Source of the DNA: Branchiostoma belcheri
Taxonomy: Eukaryota > Chordata > Leptocardii > Amphioxiformes > Branchiostomatidae
NCBI RefSeq assembly: GCF_001625305.1
Contig: NW_017802580.1
Coordinates: 769,327 to 833,326 of the forward strand
Length of the DNA: 64,000 nt
Reading direction: 5' to 3'
The position numbers and the translations under genes are program-made. How positions within the stretch are numbered: position 1 is the first letter of the stretch; each line of letters starts with the position of its first letter. This document shows, piece by piece, positions 49,266-60,489 of the stretch. The notes below the pieces were generated by a model. It was not told where the DNA came from and ran no database searches. It saw only the letters and a program-made list of their open reading frames with translations.

Positions 49266-49639
49266 ATCCTCTAGGCTCGGTTTCTACCACCGTCCTGCCC
49301 CCCCCCCTTCCTCCACCATATATCAGCTGCTGCTGAGGCGGGCCAACATTGCCTTTCATCTGCTACAATGTCGCCCTCCCCTTGCCTTGCATTGCCCCTC
49401 TCTTTCTCCAGAAGTACGTTGCTTGCCTCTGTAACACCCCTGCCTCGTTACCCTCATTTGCCTCGGTACCCCATCCCTGCTTCGGCACAACCCCCTCTGT
49501 TTCCCCCCTGACGAAATATGTCACATACACGAGGTGGTATCAGATCAGAAACCACCGGATCTTGCTTTACAATTTTTTAATGTCTTTCCTAGAGTCTGTC
49601 TCGTTTCCCTGATATAAGTGCCCATGCATTAAGGATCGT

Positions 49640-49990
49640 CGCACTTTAATCTGTAAATTACATCGGACTTTGTTCTTGGGTTGTACCAATCGTTATCATA
49701 GGGCGGAGAATGTTATGAAGTTTGTAGCTATGTCATGGTCTTGCATGGTACGTTGAATATGCTCCGAAACCCATTGTATGTACGGTATTGTAATGTTGAA
49801 AGTTTTGGTTCTGTCTAGTTGCGAGTATCTGGAGGGTTTTAAGGCCTTGTTGAAAGTCCAATGATTATTTCCACATTTTGAAAATGCCATCTTGAGATGG
49901 TGTTTTTCTTTGCTTGTCCCGTTGTGACGATTTTAATGTCTTCTTTTATTGCCAGGTCTATGGCATGGCGCGTCACTTGGGTAATACAGG
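49640..49990 (-). mobile_element. Penelope-like element fragment
   Basis: Minus-strand remnant of the RT tail and start of the endonuclease: [19 protein letters not shown] and [19 protein letters not shown]. The first block corresponds to [16 protein letters not shown] of the element at 21725-21775. Frame broken; no ends visible. Confidence 0.75.
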
Positions 49991-50302
49991 TATCTCAGGA
50001 GAGCAAAATCGAGCGAAGTACGCGAGCCTTTACTAAACCCTGATGGTGTTGTAGTATATCGCATTGTCAGGCCACTCCAGACCGTAGGCCGTGCTGAGAA
50101 ACAACTACGAAAAATGACAAGAGGCGGTATTTGACAATTACATTTTTATTCTTTCAGCAAAGCTAGTTTCAAAAGCATATAGTCTAGGATTTTTTAGAAA
50201 TTCCATTTGTCAAAATGGAGAAATGTAATTAACCTGTAACCAAGAAAACATCCCTACAGATTTTGATAGCGCTTAATTAACAATATGTCATACTAGGATT
50301 TT

Positions 50303-50487
50303 TCAACACTGAGTGTTCACTGACATGACGGCAGTGCCATGCCAGGTTTTGGATTTGTAGGGCTTAGCAAAAGCATGTGAACATGCAACATCCATATTAT
50401 CTATTGATACGGTACTAAGGGGATTGAGAGGACTGCCTTTTTTCCAAATTTGAAACCATTCCTGTCTTGAATCTGGAGTGGGTATCT
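50303..50487 (-). CDS. Possible terminal exon, function unknown
   Basis: Follows a good acceptor (TTGTCTTTAATCAG) and reads IPTPDSRQEWFQIWKKGS to VMSVNTQC and a TGA. A second possible exon lies at about 50650-50760 (IPPQSEIQDIENC). No family recognised and no donor found for the upstream piece. Confidence 0.25.
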
Positions 50488-51114
50488 GATTAAAGACAAA
50501 TACCAAACTTGTTTAAAATATCAACATGTATGCAGAATGGGAAAATGAATTGACAATTTCTGTTATTATAACATGCAGTGAGTAGTGGTATTGCCTAATA
50601 GAAACAATGAAAAGCAAACAAGAGAATGCGAAAATACACGTTGTGTCATCTTTCCTTTCTTAGCTATATCGCAGTTTCCATTCAAATCATGTATATGATG
50701 TTCCCCCGCGGCCATGCAATTTTCAATGTCTTGTATTTCTGACTGTGGTGGAATTGCCATACAAACAAAAATCTACAGGATCGGATCCAAAGAATGTATG
50801 TCAACAAAATTAATTTTGTTCTGCTGCGTAAACGTCTGTAAAATAACTTGCGCTTGCTTGCTTGCGTAAAATGCTCTTTATTTCATCTGAATTATGGCAA
50901 AAGCCAGAAAAACTAGTTATCATATTTAATGTTACATACACTTTGTCCTTGCTGGAGCACACCCTTTGGACAAAGGGATCATACAATACCTTCCTCTATA
51001 TTCTTCTGGTCGATCATTCTTTTGTGCAAAGTAGCGAGCGTTCCTTATCTGCTTACTGTTTCTTGGTGCGTCAGCAGAGTCCCCACTCTTAGTCTCTCTG
51101 GCACGTTCTTTCAT

Positions 51115-51190
51115 GTTCGCAGTGGCGTCGTGGTAGCCGGCGGTGGCGTCGTGGTAGACCGCGATGGCGTTGTCGTAGATCGCTAAGGCG
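51115..51190. repeat. 18-bp minisatellite
   Basis: About four units of GGCGTCGTGGTAGACCGC-like sequence. On the minus strand they read AIYDNAIAVYHDATAGYHDA, so they could code for a short heptad-like repeat, but no exon could be confirmed. Confidence 0.7.
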
Positions 51191-51662
51191 TCACCGCTGT
51201 TTGTGGTGGGTGACCTCGACGGTGTTTCTTCATTAGCATGGAGGGAGCTTGTGAGACGAAAGAAGGGGGTGGCAAGGGCGGCCACTCATCCTCCCAGCTG
51301 ACTGAAGCGTTTAAACGCGTCTTCTCGTTGAGCACAACGAAGTGATTTGGTCTGAACTCAGAGGAGTGCGCAGGCGCTTCCCGCAATTATTGCGGTTTCC
51401 GGTCTTCCGAACATATATACGGTTGACCGGAAGTTCCATGATCAGTTGAGCGCATGGCAGCGAAGGGGAAGGACCATAGACATGTCGCTGCCGTCATGGA
51501 TCTTGTTTACCACCTTGCGGGCTTGTTTACAACTATTGTGTTTGTAAAGAAGCATTTAAACTGAACTGGTCCACCTTCGAGATCATCAACGTTAATTAAC
51601 ACAATAGTTATATCTGCCCTTCTGACAGATTTTTCATTCATGGTAGGGGAACTGATGCAAAG

Positions 51663-54388
51663 CTACCTGTTGATGTCTATCTTGGACAGGTCAGGTTGTT
51701 CTTCATGCCACGGCATCCACCTGTCTAGGATGTACTTGCGCATGGCAAGGTTCGCCAATTTCCTTTCCTCTTGAGTTAGCCCCCGGTCATCAGAAGCCTC
51801 ATGCCAGTCGGCCACTACCTTGACATACTGCGCCTCAGATTCGTATCCCTTACTTCTGAAGAACTGGGCTACTGCATGGGACAGAAGCTTTTCAGCGTCA
51901 GAGACTGACTGCTTCCTGAGACCAACAAGGGCTGCATATGTCAGGTTAAGTTCTGGCACATACAAGTACTTCGTATAGTCCGCTCCTTCCTGTTTCAGCT
52001 GGGCTACTCTTGCACGGAACCGGAATGTTGCGATGATGGAACGCAGCATGTCCAGTTCCGTCTCAGGGATGTGAGGCCGCCATGTATGGTACGTGTATCC
52101 CTCCGGAATTACATCCTTACGTACATGATGAAGTGCATCTTCAAAAGTCAAGCCGTCTTCTTGCAGAAGATGCATTTTTCTCTTGACTTCCTCTGGTACA
52201 CAGTTTTCTGCTGGTGCACGTGGCTGGGCGAGGTCGTCATCTATGGTGAGAAACAAGGCACATCGCCACAGTGAACATTCTGCTCTAAAACTTTAGCTAG
52301 AAATGGCAAAAATGTACAATGAAGGTATTTCATTCATTCCCTTACAATACGCGAAGGAGCAAAAAGAGAGCATTTGCATAATTTAAAAGAACAGAGCATC
52401 AAGAAATAAAATCAGTTTGTCGATCTTACCATCAATCTGCAGCATCTTCGCTAGAGTTGCCTTACTCATCCTGGACACACTTTCTCTTGCATCATGGATG
52501 AGCTGCCAAAAATGAAGGGGTCGGGTGTCGCCTTGTGTTCTCAGGGTGGAGAACTCCCCATCAGTGACAGTTCCTAAAGGGCAAAAAGCATAAGGCTGAG
52601 GTCAAAAAATGGTCCCTCTCAGCCTCAGGTTTCTATGAGCAATTTTTATAATAATTGGAATATTTGAGAAAGGCCATTACATACCCGGGCCTTGATAACA
52701 TTTTTTAGGTTTATGGAGACCAAATTTTCACTCATTTTGCATTCAAAGGCATGTTTTCTTGGGTTGGCATGACATATCACAGAATGTATATAATAATAAT
52801 GATAATAATAATAATTGTTTATTAATTGATTGATCGCTAGCATGTGGCAGCGCAACTAAATAACTAGCGCTGAATTGTATGCTAGTGAGCTGGGTGGGAT
52901 GGTGATCATGCAGGAATCGTCCGCTGTGCAGTCCTTCTGTTGTAGAAATGGAATCATGTAGTTCAGTATCCAGTGACGCGGCAGGGATCGCATGGTGGCT
53001 GGTAAGCAGAGGTGCCATACCATGGTGACTTGAAGAAGGAAGGTCTGTGTCCGATTCCCAGTTTCAAGTTTATTTATATTTCAATATTATTCAAGTCTTC
53101 ATGATGTCAGCCTCAAAGGTCAGAGTGTCACCACCCCTGCAAGTCTATATGGCAGTCCAGCTTTGGTGAGGGTTGCTGGTATTGGGTGTTGGTTGGAGAA
53201 CTTACATAGAAGTTGAGGTAATTGGGTTTTGTGGTTCACCGGTGTTCTCGCTGAAGGCCTGTCTCTGGGTGTTACGTGCTGTAGAAAAGAGAGATGAGTC
53301 AGGTGACACCGTGTATTGATATCAATTTTACATAACTCGGTCATAGCCCCCCTCCCCACTTCGCAAATTTTCTCCGCAAGACATGGGGCCCTTAGATTAT
53401 GCGTGGCATCAAACACAAGGTAACACATCATACTTCACGTTGAATATACTGAGACCTAAAGGGCCCCACGATTTTTGGTTATTGAGGCAAGAATTTAGAC
53501 CGGTTACATCACGAAATGAGCAGAAATCTTCAGGTTTCCATAACGACGATCGAATACAAAATTCCCATTTTTAACGCACAGAATAACTATTGTATTCAAA
53601 GGTTCACAAAGACGGAATATTCACTACCTCTACGAAGACGCTACAACAAATCTCAACTCTAAAACTGCACAGCCACGGAGCACAAAGCCCTTAAATTGGG
53701 CAACTTGCTGGAAAAAAAAATCCTCGCTCGTTCCATAAAACCGGAACTAGCTCGAGGTCAAAGGTCACATGAATGCTGGGAAGCGCCTGCGCACTCCTTT
53801 GCCGTTGAACCAAGACCTACAGGTCATCCTCAGACAATTTTGAAAAAAAGGAAATCATGCGCTGCCTTACTTTATAATGATATTATTCGGTGCCAGAGAT
53901 ATGGTAATTTTGGCCACACCAATTTAATTTATTGGTTAACGGATTAGCCCGCTTCATTTTTTTGTAATTTACAAAAATAAAATCAGAATCAACTGCAAAA
54001 TGCTCATAATTTGGCTTGAACAGTTGAAAACAGTAATTTTCGTCCTAGTTATAGTTATTCCATATTTTAATGCAGTTGTATTATTAAAAGTTCAAAATTC
54101 ATTGTTTGGATTTTGAACCAGCCATTATGGGCCATAATAGGCCTGTTTTTATTTTTCAGCCGCCTGCTCCATTATTTTTTTTTTAAATCCGTTAACCAAG
54201 AAATTAAATTGGTGTGGCCTTATAGTTCTATTATATAAAAGAAATTCCCATTTGTATATGCTGACAAGATCACTAGAACAAGGTGGCTCCAAGGGGACCT
54301 CTTTGCTCCATAATATGGGGTTTACTACAGGGATGTTTAACTGACCTGCAAGGTGCATTTGATCATTTGTTGTCAATGGGTTGAACAT
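51663..54388 (-). CDS. Unrecognised three-exon gene
   Basis: Terminal exon 51663-52240 (TAG at 51663) follows the acceptor CACCATAG and joins in phase 1 to exon 52430-52573, which has the donor GTAAGA. That exon accepts in phase 1 from a donor GTCAGT at 54345, whose exon reads MFNPLTTNDQMHLA from an ATG at 54388. The visible protein is about 255 residues, soluble and charged (RPLHFWQLIHDARESVSRMS, ELDMLRSIIATFRFRARVAQ, DRGLTQEERKLANLAMRK). No family is recognised. Further coding sequence may exist upstream to about 54640 (MRSPKCKKLPKRLNAWKAN), but it contains an in-frame TAG and a poly-A frame break. One MITE lies in its first intron. Confidence 0.5.
53912..54218. mobile_element. Harbinger-type MITE, copy 2
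   Basis: Same inverted ends as copy 1 (GGCCACACCAATTTAATT). Right flank TTA, left flank TTT, consistent with a mutated TTA duplication. 307 bp. Internal sequence (GAATCAACTGCAAAATGCTC, TTGAAAACAGT) matches copy 1. Confidence 0.85.
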
Positions 54389-54649
54389 AAACTGTCCATC
54401 CTGACCCTCCCAGGCCCCTGTTTCCTCTTTTTTTTTTTTTCAACAGCTGGCCCCTGCCCTGTTACCTCTACTTCCTGCTCATGAGAAGGCTCCTCTTCTC
54501 TGACCTCTACCTCCTGCTAAACAGCTGGCTCCTGGCCTGTTATCTCGGCTTCCTGCTCATCAGCCTGCCTCTCCACTTCCTGGTTTGCCTTCCACGCATT
54601 CAACCTCTTGGGCAATTTCTTACACTTAGGGCTTCGCATTTTACCTGAA

Positions 54650-55650
54650 ATTTACCAGAATTACAACTATAGTATACATGATAAAAACATCCAACTTTAA
54701 AATTTTTTAATGTTACTTTTGCAGCATGTACCAATATTTCTAAGATTACATATGGACAACATGAATGTCTTCATCAAATATACAGTTGATGTAATAAATA
54801 CACACCTGAAGCATAATCTGGACCTGATTGCCGACAAATGCTTGTCCGTGGTAAGCTTGACGTTCTACATGGTATTTCTCGAGCACGTGGCCCATTGCTC
54901 GTTGTTACATGTATATTCATGCGCCATCACCCTCCCATCGCCATGCTTATGCGTGTGCAAACTTTCGGTGAATTCAGTCCAAATAAAACAGCTAATTGTC
55001 ACATATTGGAAACAACAAAAGCTATGTTTTTACCTGTCTTTTTATGTTTGGCATTTGCTTCTGGGCATTCTTTATACGTGTAAAGTTGCTGTCTGTCACA
55101 TAGCGAAGGTACATGTAATCGTGGTTGTCAGGCTTTGGGTACTCGCAGTCAAGCACACAACAGATCCAGTTACAGCTGGTTTCACGACAAACTCCCGAAA
55201 CAAATGTACAGATCCTTCTGAGAATTGCGCGTTGATTTTCCGGGATCCATGCATGTGTAAGGATACGCGACCACTCACAGTGAACGCTTGAGCTCAACTC
55301 TTTTATTTTAAAACCATTGGAACGGGATCGGCTATTCGAACGATGAACAACGGGACCCGTCCGTTAGATACGATAGTTCTTAGAGTTCTTGTTCTATAAG
55401 CTCTTAGATTAAAAAAAACGGACGACTGTCCGTTACATTACTACCCCCTTCAACTGGCATTTGCCCTCAAATGCATTTTTGTACAATCATGTTATATATG
55501 TGTTATAAAGGTACTTTAAATATGGGCTGCTATCAACTTGATTTCGCCCAGTTAATAGGAACATATGTGTACATACGTTGATAGTAGCTTATTTTCTACA
55601 GACCGACCGCAGCTATGTTCTTCGAAGCACAATCATAGACGAACAACAAA
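54650..55650. other. Stretch without recognised genes
   Basis: An open frame of about 190 codons at 54710-55291 has no family resemblance, is cysteine- and leucine-rich, and overlaps equally long frames on the other strand, so I treat it as chance. No RNA gene or repeat recognised. Confidence 0.4.
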
Positions 55651-55655
55651 CATTA

Positions 55656-55961
55656 GGCCACACCAATTTAATTTGTTGGTTCTCGAATTTTTTTCAGAAA
55701 AAATATGAAGCGACAGGGCGAAAAAAAATAAAAACAGGCCTAAGGCATCCTATTATAGGCTTAAATGCTATGAAATGAGCCATGAAGTCAACACAAAAGG
55801 CTGGGTTAAAATTCAAACATTGAATTTTCCTCAACTTTTGGGGGCAAAACATAAACATTTTTCAGTTGATTCAGGACCAGAATCAATTTTTTTTTTTTTG
55901 CAAACCAGAAAAAAACGAAGAGGCGAATCCGAGAACCAACAAATTAAAAATTGGTGTGGCC
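55656..55961. mobile_element. Harbinger-type MITE, copy 3
   Basis: Ends GGCCACACCAATTTAATTTG and complement. TTA flanks both sides (55653-55655, 55962-55964). 306 bp; the subterminal part differs from copies 1-2 (TTGGTTCTCG instead of TTGGTTAACG), so it is a subfamily. Confidence 0.85.
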
Positions 55962-56439
55962 TTACTTAACTTCACCAAATAGCACACTGCATGCTTGTAC
56001 GGCGGCCAAGTAAAGCATATTCACCACTTACTCCCAAGCATAGTGGGCAGTACTGGGTCTTCCGGACAGTCGCACAGCTACAGTGTGACCGGGAACAATC
56101 ATGCTTCGCTACTTACATAACAGTCAAGTACGAGCATAATCTATGATCCTTCTAGCAGAGACGTCCCGTACGCTAACAGTTCTACTAGGCAAGCATCATT
56201 TGCAATTCACGAAAATACATAGATCCAATACGGTTTGGTCGTTACCTGTTGGCGTACGATCAAAACAGACACAATATGTATTGTGCAAAAATACCATCAC
56301 AACAGTTCAAATGTCCAAACTCTGGGCCAACATACAATGTATTGTACTTAAACAATATATAATGTAATACATGTATATCTAAAGATACACAGCATTTTCT
56401 CTTGTACAAATTGAAATTTTTTTCCAAACTCAGGGCAAA

Positions 56440-57023
56440 AACTGTAGTACATGTGGTCGGCACAATAACGCGAGACCGTCTGGCGTCCAGCGCCATTCCG
56501 GTCTCGTCAGCGTTATAGATGAGATATGGGCGCTCGCTCAGATTGTTGTTCTCAATAATCTCTCCCAACTTGTTGTAGTGATCAATGACGACACTTTTAT
56601 TTGACATTTCGGCACGTGCTCTGTCCAGAGAGTCTTGGGTTCGGAGTGAGATTTCAGGGTGGCGGAGGCGGAAGCTTTTCCACCATTTTTTCCCCGGTGT
56701 TTTACCCCCAAAACGGGGCTCCTCGCCTCTTTGTTTGCTGCTCTCTTTGTCTACTTCTTTTGCCAGCGCTTTCATAACCCCTGCGGTCCTTTTGTAGCCA
56801 TGTGCATTGAATACTGTACCAGTGCTGTTTCGTCTTCTGACGATAGCTTTGGAGGGCGGCCGACTTTATCGCCGTGTCTTTCCTTGTACCGGTCGTCCAA
56901 CGTCACCCGAGGAACATTTAACATTTTGGCTGCAGCATAGACACTTTTACTTTGCTCTTTGATCATACGCAACGCCTCCTGAATATCTGATTCCTCCCAT
57001 TCCCTGTACCTCCGATGATTCAT
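56440..57023 (-). pseudogene. Pogo/Tigger-like transposase, N-terminal part
   Basis: From ATG at 57023: a psq-type helix-turn-helix (AAKMLNVPRVTLDDRYKER), then after a frame break near 56773 a CENP-B-type segment (GKKWWKSFRLRHPEISLR) and the start of the DDE domain (YLIYNADETGMALD). The rest of the catalytic domain is missing. Pogo-group Tc1/mariner transposase remnant. Confidence 0.75.
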
Positions 57024-57689
57024 CTATAAAAATAAGGAATTTTGTTGCTATTATTCACACTATGCTATAGATTTCATAATGTTGTTAATTGGAATCAAAG
57101 TTCTAACGTTATTAACTCACTCGTTTATTAGGTCAAGGGCATTCTAACCAAATTAAATGAAACTGTTGATTCCTTAGGGCATGACCTTTAACTCCATGAA
57201 TAATATTTTTATGAACTGTGTTATCAGATGAAATAGACATAGACATGATTGACATCAACTATGGCACGTGCTTATGGTCTTGAAAGCGTAATTACATGCT
57301 ACACCGACTTCTTGTACTTTATAAACATTGGCGTTTATCATAAAGTCTGGTCTTGTTGACCTTGCATACGTTCGATTTTCCTTGCCATTGTTTAGAAAAG
57401 GGTATGAGCTCATATTTCATTGTTTCGCCACACAGAACCGTTTCCCCCGATCCCAGGACTCACCCCAACATGTATTAAGGCATTCAGTACTTACCGCTAC
57501 ACCCCCTTGCAATCCTTACCGGTATGTCAAATGTGTAGACCGCCCGCAATCAGGTCTTGAATATCAAATGTCCCTTTCGAACGGGATGACGGGAATAACA
57601 ATGACGTAGCAAGGAGAGGGCGTTCGGTTCGCCGCAGCTTACTGTGTTCAGGTCAGTTTTTTCTACGGAATAAAGACTCGGAGACCCAC

Positions 57690-58075
57690 ACTGTTGGTGC
57701 TATATTATTATTTAAAAAGTTGAAAGAGTTGTAAACTGTTTATATATATAATGTACCATATTTGGGGTACACAGTATGCCCTGTTGTAAAAGTTTAAAGA
57801 GTTGTAAACTGTTTACATGTATAATGTACCATATTGTAAAAGGTTAAAATTATCACAAACTGTTAGTACTTTCCAAAGTTAGGGGTACATATTGTAGTAC
57901 GTATATAATGTTCCATTTTAAAAGTACATGGCATATCTAATTGTATAAGGTTGACATTGTTATAAACCGTTGTAACTTTACAAACTCAGGGGCACATATT
58001 GTAGTACATAATGTATGATGTACTGTAATAGTATGCCCTATTGTACAAGTTGAAAATGTTTTTAAACTATTTTAC
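57690..58075. repeat. Degenerate tandem repeat, unit about 80-110 bp
   Basis: Recurring GTTGTAAACTGTTTA, ATAATGTACCATATT, GGGGTACA and TATGCCCT(G/A)TTGTA blocks, four or so units, just downstream of the Harbinger transposase on the minus strand. Probably subterminal sequence of that element. Confidence 0.6.
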
Positions 58076-59667
58076 TATTCCTCTACATCAAAAAGCCCTG
58101 CAATGGCATCCCTGCCTGCATGGGTCGGTGCCTCCCCTTGTTGAACAGGGGCCATACCGACCTCATGCTCAGGGATTAGCCCATGCATTATCAAAACACA
58201 ACATGCAGCTACAACTGTTGGAACTGGTGTCCACATCTAGTCGTTTGCTTAAGCACCGCCAACGTCCTTAAAGCCGACCAAAGGCACATTCAATTACCAT
58301 TCGTGCACGACTTAACCGGTAGTTGAAATGGGTTTTGACTGCATCCAAGTTTCCGTTATCAGTATAACCTTTCATCAACCATGGCAAAAGTGGGTATGCT
58401 GGGTACCCCGGCAGCATAACAGGAGCATGTACAACACGGATCGTTCGTGTAAGATTCTGCAAAAAACAGCAGCACGGGTTTCAGAAGAATAATAGCGTAT
58501 TGATTAATGTGGATGGTATTATTGTAACAAATAAAATTGTAGCCATAATTGTGGCTGCATGCAATAGTCCTTTGCTTTCCTTGTAAAACAGTTTATACAC
58601 CAGATATTGGTATAATTATAGGTACGTGTATTAGCATCTTCGTATATTTGATAGTGAATTTGCCTTTGCCCATGCATGTTTAATAGATACACTCAGTCAT
58701 TAGTCTGCTCCTGAAAACATACACTTTAAACTGTACTTCACCTGGGGAAACAATGTTCCAGCCTGTCCACGTGCATAGATATCTGACTGCCTTAAAACTC
58801 TCGTGTCGTGACAACTGCCCGGCCACCCAATGTTAAGGTCTGTAAACCTAAAGAAAAGAAAGAAAAAGTCAAAATCATTGATACTCAGTAAAGATCAGTC
58901 TGAAATGTAACAAAGAACGCAATCACTTCATTTCATCATTGACATGATGTACTTTTATTAGTTGGATTAAAATAATCTCTACAAATCTCACCTGTACAGG
59001 CAATCCACCACACCTTGTAGTATGACGGAGTGAAACCCTTTCCGGTAATAGTAGTCTGTATGGTCATCTGAAGGCGTCTTTATAGGGATATGAGATCCAT
59101 CAACAGCGCCCCCACACCGGGGGAAACCCCACTTGTCTTTGAAACCCTCTACCGTCTCTTGCAGTCGTTCGCCCGTCAGAAAAGCGATGTATTGGGGTAG
59201 GATAATGTTCACAATGGCCATACATACTTCGTGCACAAATACACAGACAGTTGACGTACTAAACCCAAAAATGTCTGCAACAGTACGTAGCAAGTCACCG
59301 GAGGCCAGCCAATATATGGCAACCGCGACACGTTTTCGTACCGGCACAGCGTCCCGCCTGCGTGTATCTTGTCGTAGCAAAACTGGCTCAACATCATTAC
59401 ACAGGCGGAGGAACGTTTCCTTGGTCATCCGAAAGCGCTTGTACCAGTCCATGTCGTTAATTGAATGGAGTGCAATGTGCTCCCACCAATGTGCTCCCTC
59501 ACCCAGATTGAGCGGTCGACACCCTGCTTTCGGACTTGAACTAGGCCGGTCAAAACGATTGCCCGTTGAAAAGCACGGTATTGTTGCCTGCGACGCCGGA
59601 CGCGCCTTTGGCGCCTTGCCTGACGCAACATGTTGGATTGGACTCGAGTCAAATATAACGTTATCTA
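58075..59667 (-). pseudogene. PIF/Harbinger transposase (HARBI1-like), three exons, one premature stop
   Basis: Exon 1 ends at donor GTGAGA (58991) and carries a helical N-terminus (RKRVAVAIYWLASGDLLRT, FGFSTSTVCVFVHEVC) and CGGAVDGSHIPIKTPSDD. Exon 2 (58742-58847) carries NIGWPGSCHDTRVLRQSDIY. Exon 3 starts at 58456 and carries [17 protein letters not shown] and [12 protein letters not shown]. The aspartates in VDGSH and GSCHD and the glutamate in ECAFG match the DDE triad of HARBI1-type nucleases. Directly after FGRL a TAA replaces what should be a lysine codon, and a frame slip near 58230 disturbs the tail (VPTVVAACCVL in another frame). Phases between exons match. The partner Myb-like protein is not seen. 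The start is uncertain. Confidence 0.8.
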
Positions 59668-59689
59668 CGTAGTTTCCAGCTATTGAAGT

Positions 59690-60480
59690 GGACCCCCCAA
59701 ACAGAAGAAAATCGTGGCTCCCAGACCTCGTAAGTGAGGTGCTGAGAGACGTGCAGGATAACATGTTAAGCATGTCTGCTGCGTCAAGAAAATACGGTAT
59801 ACCAAGAACCACCCTTGTTGAGAAACGATCCGGGATAAGTGCAATGGATGTGACGAAGACACTGTATGCTTCAATACACCAAATACGGAGAGCAGTCTGG
59901 CCATCCTATTGACAGGAGCACGCTCCTGTCCATTGCTACAGCATTGCACCGCAAGAGCTGCGAGAAGCGTGGCGTCGATCCGAAGTTCGACCTTACAAAA
60001 GGGCCATCAAACAACTGGTGGCTACACTTAAAAACGGCATGACATCGTTCTAAAGAAGCCTGATCCACTGGACAGAGCGCGCAAAGATTCAGTAGATGAG
60101 GCCACGGTTGAGGACTTTTTCATGCGTTACGGTCAGGTCCTGACAAAGTATTGGCTTGAAAAAGTGCCACACCGAATCTATAATGCCGACGAGACGGGTT
60201 TTACTCTCGATCCGCAACGAAAGAAGATCACTACCTTCAAGTCAATGCCGGGTGCCTCGCCATCCATCAGAGCAGGAACGTGACCACATCACGGTCCTGG
60301 AGTTTTCTTTAGCCGATGGGAACAGCATTCCACCTGTGATAATCTTTTTCAACAGTTTTCCTATCTCGGCATACAGGCTGGACGCCCCCCCCCCAAACGC
60401 ACTGTACGCCACAACCGCATTGGGTTTCATCGAAGGGCCTGTGTTCTGATATCTTTTTCATATAGAATGGACGAGCCTCT
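59690..60480 (+). pseudogene. Second pogo-like transposase, heavily decayed
   Basis: Reads in several frames: SMSAASRKYGIPRTTLVEKR (psq-type HTH), NNWWLHLKTA (CENP-B-type), YNADETGFTLDPQRKK (DDE start), then ERDHITVLEFSLADGNSIPP and APPNALYATTALGF-like catalytic domain parts. At least four frame breaks or stops. Lies head-to-head with the Harbinger transposase. Confidence 0.75.
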
Positions 60481-60489
60481 TTAAGGACA

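Noticed and set aside
52980..53070. tRNA-derived SINE head
   Set aside because: GGGAATCGGACACAGACC is only loosely like a B-box region and no A-box or cloverleaf could be drawn.
53120..53431. Minus-strand frame reading LVFDATHNLRAPCLAEK
   Set aside because: Suggestive at first, but no splice sites or family match, and it opposes another frame of similar length.
54710..55291. 193-codon plus-strand frame
   Set aside because: Looks like a membrane protein by composition, but overlapping frames on both strands are equally long and no motif is present.
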